A stretch of 6,770 bases of DNA from Opitutales bacterium (GCA_007132315.1 SLOW01000377.1:1-6770), one strand, 5' to 3'; numbered from the stretch's first letter, positions 1 through 6,006 are shown. The notes: generated by a model not told the origin, from the letters alone. Numbers and translations: made by a program.

Positions 1-923
1 CGAATCTCCCGCGCAGTTCCGTCCTCCTTTTCCTCCTCAAAAATCGCCGTCCTGGTGGAGACATCGATGGCACGTAACACTTGTTTGTAATGATTGTTCA
101 GGCCGCGAGCTTCCATCATCGGTGTCACGACGGCGTCGATCGCGGGGACGGCTGGAAATAGCGAATGCTGTGCCGTATGGAAATGCACGTCGATATTCTC
201 GCGATGTCCGGCCGATCGCCAGAGATCCTCCGAAAGCCAGGTGATCTTCTGCGGCGCGCCGCCGCATTTGACGTATCCCCGAGGAAAGGTGAAGACCGCT
301 TTGCCATGGGTAAACGCGCGGGCCAGTTCACGGAATTTTCGACTCGATTCGAGATTGTAGATATTCGCTGCGTGAGGCGATTCCATCGCTTCAGCAAAGC
401 CCTCGACCGACTCGAAATCGGTCTCAACTCCGAGTGCGACCACAAGATAATCGTATTCAATCCGCTCGCCGGCGCCCGTGATCAGCCGGTTCCGATCCGG
501 CTCAAATGCTGTTACCCGATCCCGCACCCAGCGCAACCCGAGCGGGTGGAGTGACTCCTGATCGAACAGGACATCATCAAGCCCGTAAACCCCCGCACCG
601 ACCAGTGTATAGCCAGGCTGGTAGTGGTGGGTGGTCCGCGGCTCGATGACTGTCACGTTCGCGTCCGGAACCCCTCGCATGAGCCGTGCCGCCACGGTGA
701 GCCCGCCGATGCTGCCGCCGGCAATCACGATACGCGCCTTGCGTACCCGCCGCGCATCGGCGGAGGGGAGGCGCAGGCTCCTCCGGTAACCGTAGCCGCC
801 CGCTAAGCCTCCGGCGACCAGAAGCCCCGCCCCGGCACCCAATACCTTCAGGGCTCTCCGGCGCGACATGACCTGATTCCACCTCTCGGGGGAACGATTC
901 GGGGATTCTTCAAAGAGGCTCAT
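1..923 (-). CDS. sqr: Type II sulfide:quinone oxidoreductase with Tat-like signal (3' end beyond window)
   Basis: FAD flavoprotein expected to oxidise sulfide and pass electrons to the quinone pool. About 307 codons are present; family members are about 400 residues or more, so the C-terminus is missing. Seen: a Rossmann motif IVIAGGSIGG near residues 64-73, the segment HHYQPGYTLVGAG typical of the mitochondrial SQOR-like (type II) group, and YVKCGGAPQKI around residue 220, whose Cys matches the conserved active-site Cys of the family. No other Cys occurs in the visible part; the second catalytic Cys should lie off the window. Residues 20-26 read SRRRALK, followed by a glycine/alanine/leucine-rich stretch, which fits a Tat signal or N-terminal anchor and suggests export of the folded flavoprotein. 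The ATG at 923 is chosen because AAAGGAG lies 7 bases upstream; Met19 (869) is a weaker alternative. FccB-type flavocytochrome c is a less likely reading because of the type II motifs. Confidence 0.85.
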   Translation of the reverse strand, partial: MSLFEESPNRSPERWNQVMSRRRALKVLGAGAGLLVAGGLAGGYGYRRSLRLPSADARRVRKARIVIAGGSIGGLTVAARLMRGVPDANVTVIEPRTTHHYQPGYTLVGAGVYGLDDVLFDQESLHPLGLRWVRDRVTAFEPDRNRLITGAGERIEYDYLVVALGVETDFESVEGFAEAMESPHAANIYNLESSRKFRELARAFTHGKAVFTFPRGYVKCGGAPQKITWLSEDLWRSAGHRENIDVHFHTAQHSLFPAVPAIDAVVTPMMEARGLNNHYKQVLRAIDVSTRTAIFEEEKEDGTAREI

Positions 924-930
924 GGGAACA

Positions 931-937
931 CTCCTTT
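931..937 (-). promoter_or_regulatory. Ribosome binding site of sqr
   Basis: AAAGGAG on the minus strand ends 7 bases before the ATG at 923 and decides that start over the internal Met at 869. The gap from here to the hsdS remnant is AT-rich, with a possible -10 TATAGT at 1040-1045 (minus) but no convincing -35, so the sqr promoter is not firmly located. Confidence 0.75.
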
Positions 938-1066
938 CCATTCTGGTCCGGGTGTGGTGAATCGCCGGAAAGTGACGGATCGTGGCAGCAAGGCGGAAAC
1001 TGGCTGTAAAGGTCGAAGTGGATCGGAAACGATAAAAACACTATATGCCTATTTAATGAAATCATG

Positions 1067-1279
1067 CTATACTGCAACTTTAAAATTAAAAGACCCCCTG
1101 ACCGCATCTGCTCCGATGGCACTTAGACTTCTTTCAGTAGTATCAATCCATTTTCTCCCATCCAAGTCCTTAGGTGTGACAAATGGATAATCGTTTCCGA
1201 AAGCTTCATCAAGACGTGACGGTGGGGTCTTTCCTGTTACCAGCCTTCCAATACTAGAAATCTCCAACTCCTCACTCAT
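1067..1279 (-). pseudogene. hsdS: HsdS N-terminal remnant (type I specificity subunit)
   Basis: About 70 residues of the first target-recognition domain of a type I specificity subunit survive. The segments ISSIGRLVTGKTPP, PFVTPKDLDGRKWI and TTERSLS are typical of the HsdS N-terminus. A complete HsdS has two such domains and about 400 residues; here the frame stops at a TAG at 1067 in an AT-rich stretch, and I see no continuation in the other two frames before sqr. The start ATG at 1279 is supported by reconstruction: in the uninterrupted ancestor the hsdM stop overlapped it as ATGA. An upstream TTG at 1300 is in frame but lies inside the miniature element, so it is not original. It cannot confer DNA specificity as it stands. 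Confidence 0.8.
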
Positions 1280-1287
1280 AACCCTAG

Positions 1288-1442
1288 TGTACCCCGTCAA
1301 ACAGCCTGTGACTTATTTTTGAGCCTTCCGTTTGATAGATCCGCTTGATTTACCCACAAAGAACACAAAGACCACAAGGGAAGCCGAGATTCACACTATA
1401 AAACCTCATTGTTGTAAGTTGCAATATTTATGGTGGGGTACA
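1288..1442. mobile_element. 155-bp miniature inverted-repeat element flanked by CTAG
   Basis: The ends are TGTACCCC (1288-1295) and GGGGTACA (1435-1442), a perfect 8-bp inverted repeat. Ungapped comparison of the outer 28 bases (1288-1315 against the reverse complement of 1415-1442) gives 19 matches, including a shared ACTTA. CTAG stands on each side (1284-1287 and 1443-1446). The insertion is confirmed internally: deleting the element and one CTAG joins the flanks into a sequence matching the hsdM end at 2760-2780 with one mismatch. It has no coding capacity, so it would need a transposase in trans. TG...CA ends and a CTAG target recall IS481-type elements, which is inference. It is distinctly more AT-rich than the neighbouring genes. 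Confidence 0.8.
1354..1380 (+). repeat. Three tandem 9-bp units inside the miniature element
   Basis: CCACAAAGA, ACACAAAGA and CCACAAGGG follow one another directly. This resembles the dispersed nonanucleotide repeats with CACAAAG/CACGAAG cores that are common in intergenic DNA of many proteobacteria. It lies in the middle of the miniature element, so it was either carried by the element or expanded there. Confidence 0.6.
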
Positions 1443-1505
1443 CTAGCCCCTCCAGATTGGCCTTAATCTGCGTTTCCAGTTCCGCGCTTTCGGCGAACTG
1501 GGCAT
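1443..1505 (-). pseudogene. Duplicated 3' end of hsdM (second copy)
   Basis: Bases 1445-1505 match 2770-2830 over 61 bases with one difference. After the miniature element is removed, the match continues through the stop codon (1277-1283 side), giving 71 bases with two differences. Both differences are synonymous (Ile ATT/ATC and Leu CTA/CTG) and the copy encodes the same last residues, AQFAESAELETQIKANLEGL. It is therefore a fragment of a real, slightly diverged hsdM allele that once led directly into hsdS, not a random repeat. Confidence 0.85.
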
Positions 1506-1510
1506 TCTCC

Positions 1511-1537
1511 ATCCTGTAAATCCTGTTTATCCTGCCC
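1511..1537 (+). repeat. Three tandem 9-bp ATCCTG units
   Basis: ATCCTGTAA, ATCCTGTTT and ATCCTGCCC are consecutive. The unit is of the kind seen as dispersed ATCCTGTTT-type arrays in many bacterial genomes. It occupies the 42-base gap between the rhuM stop and the duplicated hsdM end, exactly at one edge of the rhuM insertion. Confidence 0.65.
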
Positions 1538-1547
1538 AATCCCCGAT

Positions 1548-2624
1548 TCATCGTGCCCCTCCCTGATTCTTTCCGCGCTTTTTCTTGGGTGCTTTGCTGT
1601 GTTCGAGTTTTTTAACTGCGTCGACGGCCTTGTCGAAATCGCTGGGCCGGGCAGCCTCCAGGCGGCGGCGTTCGCTGTCGTATTGGCAGAATGCGGCGTG
1701 GGCGTGTTCTTCGGCCAGCTCCCGCGAGACCTTGCCGGCGTGGGTGAGGATGTTGCGCTCGTTGAATTCCAGAAAGGCGTCGAGCCGTTTGATCCAGTCG
1801 GCCATGTGCATGGGCTTTTTGCGTCGTGCCTGATCCTCGGCAAAGTCCAGATACATGCCGACAATGCGGTTGAGGCTGTCCAATTCCTCGTGGGAGAGAT
1901 AGTTCTTGGCGGTGGTGACGTCTGCCTTGCGAATGCGCCCCTGGGGGGCGTTTTTCCATGTGGTCAGCCCCATGTTGGGTTTGGAGGCGTCGGCCCGCAG
2001 TTTAATGATTTCCGTGGCGGTGTGCCCGTGAATCGCCCAGTGGAGCTTGTTCTGCACAGTGGCAAAGAAGGTCTGGGTCTCCTCCGCCTGCGGGTCGTAG
2101 TCGATACTGGTCGCATAGATATCCGTGATCTTTTGGTAGAAGAGCCGCTCGGAAGCACGGATGGCGCGGATACGCTGGAGAAGCTCCTCGAAGTAATCGT
2201 CGCCGAGGGTCTGCCCCTCTATAATGCGCTCGTCATCCATGGTGAAGCCTTTGACCAGCAGCTCCGAGAGGCGGGCGGTGGCCCATTTGCGAAAGGCGGT
2301 GCCACGCGCCGAGCGCACGCGGTAGCCGACCGCGAGAATCGCCTCAAGATTGTAGTGATCGACCAGCCGGGAGACCTCGCGTGTGCCTTCGATTTGAACT
2401 ATTCGGAATTTCCTAATAGTTGCCTGCGGATCGAGTTCACTTTCTTCGTAAATATTTGACAGATGCTCATTTACAGTCGGAACTGAGACTTGGTAAAGCT
2501 CTGCCATGAGGCGCTGCGTCAGCCAGACGGTGCGCCCATCGAGCCGCACCTGAACCTCGGCGTCTTCTTCGCGATAGATGAGGATTTGCCCCTGTGGTGG
2601 GATGGGCTGAAGATCGTCAGGCAT
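1548..2624 (-). CDS. rhuM: RhuM family protein
   Basis: A 358-residue protein of the virulence RhuM family (COG3943), named after a Salmonella pathogenicity-island gene; its biochemical role is not established, but such genes are often met inside type I restriction loci. Seen: a helix-turn-helix-like segment near residues 34-60 (WLTQRLMAELYQVSVPTVNEHL), the region HYNLEAILAVGYRV followed by FRKWAT, and a conserved C-terminal part with YLSHEELDSLNRIVGMYLDF and LTHAGKVS. The last 15 residues are lysine/arginine-rich. Two ATGs are adjacent (2627 and 2624); the second is preferred because GGAGG lies 6 bases before it against 3 for the first. The gene sits between two copies of the hsdM 3' end, so it was inserted into the locus. 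Length agrees with the family and no break is seen. Confidence 0.85.
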   Translation of the reverse strand: MPDDLQPIPPQGQILIYREEDAEVQVRLDGRTVWLTQRLMAELYQVSVPTVNEHLSNIYEESELDPQATIRKFRIVQIEGTREVSRLVDHYNLEAILAVGYRVRSARGTAFRKWATARLSELLVKGFTMDDERIIEGQTLGDDYFEELLQRIRAIRASERLFYQKITDIYATSIDYDPQAEETQTFFATVQNKLHWAIHGHTATEIIKLRADASKPNMGLTTWKNAPQGRIRKADVTTAKNYLSHEELDSLNRIVGMYLDFAEDQARRKKPMHMADWIKRLDAFLEFNERNILTHAGKVSRELAEEHAHAAFCQYDSERRRLEAARPSDFDKAVDAVKKLEHSKAPKKKRGKNQGGAR

Positions 2625-2763
2625 CATGCACCTCCAGCTTTAGGCTTGATCGCCTGATTCCAGACATCCATTTTCCATTGTGTAGACCTCGGAATCCCTT
2701 CCTCAGCCTCGCGCTGACAGGCACCGAGGTTTCTTTATTTTCGCAAGTCAGGGGAAAATTCAT
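2617..2763 (-). CDS. Possible 48-residue ORF bridging hsdM and rhuM
   Basis: This frame starts with the ATG of the ATGA that contains the hsdM stop and ends at a TGA just inside the rhuM start, overlapping both genes. It begins MNFPLTCENKETS and has no recognised domain. The start is the position formerly used by hsdS, so ribosomes finishing hsdM could re-initiate here and be delivered to rhuM. Against it: the composition is unremarkable, it has no homologue I recognise, and it may be open by chance. Apart from this frame, the 132-base interval shows no clear promoter or terminator. Confidence 0.25.
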   Translation of the reverse strand: MNFPLTCENKETSVPVSARLRKGFRGLHNGKWMSGIRRSSLKLEVHDA

Positions 2764-4517
2764 AACCCCAGCCCCTCCAGATTGGCCTTGATCTGCGTTT
2801 CCAGTTCCGCGCTTTCGGCGAACTGGGCATCGAGTTGTTCGCGGAGGCGGGCGATTTTATCGGCAAAGGGTTCGCCGTCGTCCTCCGCATCCGCTGCCCC
2901 TACGTAGCGGCCAGGAGTGAGCACAAAGTCGGCCTTCTGCATGTCGGCTATACTTGCGGAATAGCAAAAGCCGGGAATGTAGGCGTAACCGCTGACACCC
3001 TCACCTATGTCGGGTGTATCGCCGACACCCTCACCCCCGGCCCCTCTCCCAGGGGTAGAGGGGAGTTTTTTTGAGGTAGGGGGGGGATGCTTGCGCCAGT
3101 TACGAAAGGTCTCAATGATCTGGCTGCTGTCCTCAGCAGTGAAATCGCGGAGAACGCGGTCTTTCATATAGCCGAGCTTGCGGGCGTCGAGAAATAGGGT
3201 TTCGCCGGATCGGTCGCGCAGATTTCCCCGTGCTGCTTTGCTTTTGGTGAGGAACCAGGTACAAGCGGGGATCTGCGTGTTGGTAAAGAGCTGGCCCGGC
3301 AAGGCGACGATGCACTCGACCAAATCGGCCTTCACCAATTCCTTGCGGATGTCGCCTTCGCCGTTGGTGTTGGACGACATGGAGCCGTTGGCCAGGAGGA
3401 GTGCCATTGAGCCGGTCGGCGCGAGGTGGTAAAGCATGTGCTGGAGCCATGCATAGTTGGCGTTGCTCTTCGGCGGGGTGCCATAGACCCAGCGCGGGTC
3501 GCCCTCCAGTTTGCCGTCCCACCACTCTTTAATGTTGAAGGGCGGGTTGGCCATAACGAAGTCGGCGCGAAGGTCGGGGTGCTGGTCGTTGGTAAAGGTG
3601 TCGGCGGGCTGCTTGCCGAAATTGAAGTCGATCCCGCGGATCGCCATGTTCATCGCCGCCAGGCGCCAGGTGGTGGGGTTGCTCTCCTGCCCATAGACGG
3701 AGATGTCGCCGATCTTGCCGCCGTATTTCTCGATAAAGCTTTCGCTCTGGACGAAGAATCCGCCGGAGCCCATAGCCGGGTCATACACCTTGCCCTTGTA
3801 GGGCTCCAGCATCTCGACGATGAGCGAGACGATGCTCTTGGGCGTGTAGTATTGTCCGCCCTTCTTGCCCTCAGCCAGGGCGAACTGCCCAAGGAAGTAT
3901 TCGTAAACGTGGCCAAGGATGTCCTTGGAGTTCAGGCTGGCATGGCGAAAGGGAATCGAAGACACCACCTCGCTGATCAGCCCGATGAGCTTGCTCGTCT
4001 CTAACTGAAGCTGGGAGTAGCGGTTTTTCTCCAAGACGCCTTTGAGGCGAGGATTTTCCTTCTCGACGGCCTCCAGCGCGTCGTCGATCAGCCGACCGAC
4101 CGAGCGGAATACGTAGGTCGTCGTTTTGCCGTTCTTGATCTCCGCCCCGGGAGAGAGCGTGGCGTTGTTTTTGATATTCTCCCAGCGGGCCAAGGCAGGC
4201 ACCCAGAAGACGTTTTTCTCCGTGAAGTAGTCGCGGTCTTCCAACTCGTCCTGTATTGCTGCTTCGTAGTCCTCGTCCGAGTCGTGGTCCTCCCGGTCGA
4301 GGTAGTAGTGGCTCTCCGGGTCGTTGAACTGCTTCCGTAGCTCCTCCCGGCGGAGGTCGAAGGAATCGGAAACGTATTTCAGGAAGATCAGCCCAAGGAC
4401 GGCGTGCTTGTAAACAGCGGCGTCCAGATTGGAGCGTAGCCGGTCGGCGGCATTCCAGAGTTTTTTGTCGAGATTATCGAGGAAGATTTGTTCGTCTTTT
4501 GAATGAACTGGGCTCAT
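2760..4517 (-). CDS. hsdM: Type I restriction-modification methyltransferase HsdM
   Basis: The modification subunit, transferring methyl from S-adenosylmethionine to adenine N6; two copies normally assemble with one HsdS. The 585 residues hold the helical N-terminal HsdM domain (KLWNAADRLRSNLDAAVYKHAVLGLIFLKYVSD without a break, from about residue 20), the AdoMet motif DPAMGSGGFF at 246-255 and the catalytic NPPF at 324-327, so the active site looks intact. Length is slightly above the usual 500-550 because about 32 residues (477-508) come from an in-frame repeat insertion between the RNWRK and the YIPGF...LTPGRYVG segments. The start at 4517 lies 6 bases after the hsdR' stop; there is no good Shine-Dalgarno sequence, so translation is probably coupled to hsdR'. 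With hsdS truncated, it would need a specificity subunit from elsewhere to methylate. Confidence 0.9.
   Translation of the reverse strand: MSPVHSKDEQIFLDNLDKKLWNAADRLRSNLDAAVYKHAVLGLIFLKYVSDSFDLRREELRKQFNDPESHYYLDREDHDSDEDYEAAIQDELEDRDYFTEKNVFWVPALARWENIKNNATLSPGAEIKNGKTTTYVFRSVGRLIDDALEAVEKENPRLKGVLEKNRYSQLQLETSKLIGLISEVVSSIPFRHASLNSKDILGHVYEYFLGQFALAEGKKGGQYYTPKSIVSLIVEMLEPYKGKVYDPAMGSGGFFVQSESFIEKYGGKIGDISVYGQESNPTTWRLAAMNMAIRGIDFNFGKQPADTFTNDQHPDLRADFVMANPPFNIKEWWDGKLEGDPRWVYGTPPKSNANYAWLQHMLYHLAPTGSMALLLANGSMSSNTNGEGDIRKELVKADLVECIVALPGQLFTNTQIPACTWFLTKSKAARGNLRDRSGETLFLDARKLGYMKDRVLRDFTAEDSSQIIETFRNWRKHPPPTSKKLPSTPGRGAGGEGVGDTPDIGEGVSGYAYIPGFCYSASIADMQKADFVLTPGRYVGAADAEDDGEPFADKIARLREQLDAQFAESAELETQIKANLEGLGL
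2994..3089. repeat. Palindromic dispersed repeat inserted in frame in hsdM
   Basis: The block includes ACCCTCACCCCCGGCCCC, which read on the plus strand gives LTPGPSPRGRGE, the hallmark translation of a dispersed intergenic repeat found in many bacterial genomes. Its core is a hairpin with 10-base arms (3041-3050 and 3054-3063, one mismatch). GACACCCTCACC occurs twice, at 2994-3005 and 3024-3035. In hsdM this adds about 32 residues (477-508) rich in Gly and Pro between otherwise contiguous family segments, without a frameshift. Exact outer limits are inferred from where the HsdM family pattern resumes. Confidence 0.7.
3079..3086. repeat. G8 homopolymer in hsdM
   Basis: Eight G on the plus strand (eight C in the coding strand) adjoin the palindromic repeat; a run of seven T follows at 3066-3072 (seven A in the coding strand). 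Both are inside hsdM codons for the inserted segment (PPP and KK). Such runs are prone to slippage and either change would shift the last roughly 110 codons of hsdM. Confidence 0.7.
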
Positions 4518-4523
4518 ATTGAA

Positions 4524-5405
4524 TTATTCAGAGTAAACAAATTGCTGCCACGAGTTGATTGATCGCGGACTTTGAGGCGAGCAGGCAGTCGAGGGTGTGT
4601 TCCATCTCGCGGGCATTGCGACGGCGGACGAACGGAGGCACTGCACGTTGTACAGCTCGGTGAACTTCCGGTTGTCGTCGGTGGGGACGTAGGCCATGAA
4701 CTCCTGCTCGGCCTGTTCCCGGAGGTTTTGGGTATCGACCAGGAAGAGAACCCGGCGAGCCTTGGTGAACTTGAGCAGCCGGTAAATGGAGGTGATCGCG
4801 GTAAACATCTTTCCCGCGCCGGTCGCCATCTGGATCAGGGCGCGGGGACGGTTCTCCTTCAATGACTGTTCCAGGTTGACGATAGCCCGCTCCTGGCAGT
4901 CGCGCAGCCCGAGTTCGCGGGCGGGTTTGGCGGCGGGGTTGAGCGGGGGCATTTCGTAAATCCGGGAGCGGAGCGAGCTTCCGGCCTCGAGCCAGCTCCT
5001 GAGCATTTCGGGACGGTGGAAAGTGAAAACCTCGCGCGAGCGAGGTTTCGGGTCACGGACGTCGGTGAAGCGGGTGAGGACCCCCGTCGCCTCGTAAAGG
5101 AACGGGAGAGGGTCGTCGTTGTTGACCCATTTCAGCTTGGCATGGGCGTATTCCTCGGTCTGGTCCTCGGCGGTTGTGATGCTCTGCCCCAGCGTCTCCT
5201 TCTTCGCCTCGACCACCCCGACCGGCGTGCCGCCGACAAACAAGACGTAATCGGCCGGTCCGACATCGGTCGTGTACTCCCGCACCGCCTGTCCCGCGCC
5301 CCGGTTCAAGTCGATCGACCGCTTGTCCTGAACCACCCAACCCGCCTCGGCAAGCTGGCGGTCGATTCTGTCGCGGGCGACCTGTTCGGGATTCTGGTTG
5401 ACCAT
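4524..5405 (-). pseudogene. hsdR: Truncated HsdR (type I restriction subunit, N-terminal part)
   Basis: Full HsdR, the ATP-driven translocase and nuclease, has about 800-1100 residues; this frame gives 293. The N-terminal nuclease domain shows a PD-(D/E)xK pattern with Asp52 (GPADYVLF) and Glu66-Ala-Lys68 (VVEAKKE). The helicase begins with LRDCQERAIVNLEQ and motif I MATGAGKMFTA, where Met200 replaces the usual Thr/Ser after the Walker lysine (Lys199). LVDTQNLREQAEQEF and FTELYNVQ follow, then family resemblance stops near residue 255 (about 4640). The remaining 36 residues match nothing expected, and all later helicase motifs are lost. The ATG at 5405 gives the usual start (NPEQVARDRID); an in-frame ATG at 5453 would add 16 residues, and neither has a clear Shine-Dalgarno. 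Cleavage and translocation are presumably abolished. Confidence 0.85.
4531..4640 (-). other. Out-of-frame coding-like tail at the hsdR break
   Basis: Beyond the point where HsdR resemblance ends, a different minus-strand frame has a more gene-like codon pattern (third positions mostly G or C) and reads RRRNAREMEHTLDCLLAS, then KSAINQLVAA, up to a TGA at about 4531, just before hsdM. The annotated HsdR frame through the same bases has mixed third positions and an unlikely composition. This suggests a deletion or rearrangement that joined the hsdR start, out of frame, to the 3' end of another coding sequence, which I cannot identify. Confidence 0.4.
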
Positions 5406-5613
5406 CGCGCTGAGGAGAGACAAATGCTCCGCCAGGGACCGGCAAACGAGCATTGGGAAAATCCGTAAACAACAGAGAACGAGCGAGCAAGGGTTTTCGG
5501 TGAATCTATGGGCGGTTGCCCCCTATAACGGCTCGGCGGATCCGGTGCAGGGTGTGTGCGAAGTCCGATAGACTCCTGGCTGAGTGTCGGCAGTCGCACA
5601 AGGTTGCTCGCTG

Positions 5614-5657
5614 AATATTGACATTATGGCAAATATGACAAATATTGGCGTTATGGC
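5614..5657 (+). repeat. Direct repeat overlapping the antitoxin promoter and start (candidate operator)
   Basis: AATATTGACATTATGGC (5614-5630) and AATATTGGCGTTATGGC (5641-5657) agree at 15 of 17 positions and start 27 bases apart. The first contains the -35 box, the second the -10 box and the proposed start ATG. Autoregulation by binding such repeats is usual for antitoxins, so this is a plausible operator; the function is inferred from position. Confidence 0.5.
5618..5646 (+). promoter_or_regulatory. Sigma70-type promoter of the toxin-antitoxin operon
   Basis: A perfect -35 TTGACA (5618-5623) is followed after 17 bases by AATATT (5641-5646), 4 of 6 to TATAAT. Transcription would start near 5653, which is an ATG in the antitoxin frame. 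The 5454-5613 stretch before it, between the divergent hsdR' and this operon, shows no further clear promoter or gene. Confidence 0.5.
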
Positions 5658-6006
5658 CATCGACTACGACATCCATTCCCTCCATATGTCGGAGGAACTT
5701 CCGACTTCGCCGGCTTCCGAATTGAAGAATTCTTTCAAAGGGGTTTTTCAGCGAGCCCTGCGGGTGGGGGCGGTGAGCATCACCCGCAACCGTAAACGCG
5801 AGGCGATTCTGCTGTCCGCCGAGGTTTACGACCGGATTATCGCCGAACTCGCGGCCAGGGATCCGCTGGAAGCTCTTCGCAACGACTATGAGGCCCGCTT
5901 TGAAACCATGCAGACGGAAAAGGCTCGGGCCGCATACGAGGATGCCTTGGACAGCTCGCCTGAGGGACTCGGAAAGGCCGCGGTCGCCCATGCGGCAGGT
6001 CGGTAA
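5653..6006 (+). CDS. Phd/YefM-like antitoxin
   Basis: A 117-residue protein. The segment SPASELKNSFKGVFQRAL followed by AVSITRNRKREAILLSAEVYDRII (near residues 19-63) has the Phd/YefM DNA-binding fold pattern: a helix with conserved Asn, then a strand pair ending in a Tyr before the next helix. The rest is an acidic, alanine-rich helical tail, expected to bind and neutralise the toxin. Its TAA overlaps the toxin ATG by one base (TAATG), so the two are translationally coupled. The start is uncertain: GTG 5584, ATG 5626, 5635, 5653 and 5686 share the frame and none has a Shine-Dalgarno. 5653 is preferred because it coincides with the predicted transcription start, implying a leaderless mRNA. 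It would also repress its own promoter. Confidence 0.7.
   Translation: MAIDYDIHSLHMSEELPTSPASELKNSFKGVFQRALRVGAVSITRNRKREAILLSAEVYDRIIAELAARDPLEALRNDYEARFETMQTEKARAAYEDALDSSPEGLGKAAVAHAAGR

Noticed and set aside
910..1122. Minus-strand frame linking the hsdS remnant to sqr
   Set aside because: Out of frame with HsdS, low-complexity composition and no recognised continuation of HsdS.
1599..2459. Long plus-strand open frame of 286 codons opposite rhuM
   Set aside because: It is antisense to the well-supported RhuM frame, shows no domain, and arises from GC-rich codon structure.
2701..2729. Possible hairpin in the hsdM-rhuM gap (CCTCAG ... CCGAGG)
   Set aside because: Short imperfect arms and no T tract in the transcribed direction, so not a credible terminator.
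3426..4004. Plus-strand open frame opposite hsdM
   Set aside because: Mirror of the HsdM catalytic region; no recognisable motif of its own.
5482..5612. 9-bp inverted repeat AGCGAGCAA / TTGCTCGCT flanking the divergent intergenic region
   Set aside because: Short, not continued beyond 9 bases, and no target duplication; could be chance.
5506..5991. Minus-strand open frame of 161 codons opposite the antitoxin
   Set aside because: Covers the antitoxin antisense and has no family features; the plus-strand Phd pattern is convincing.
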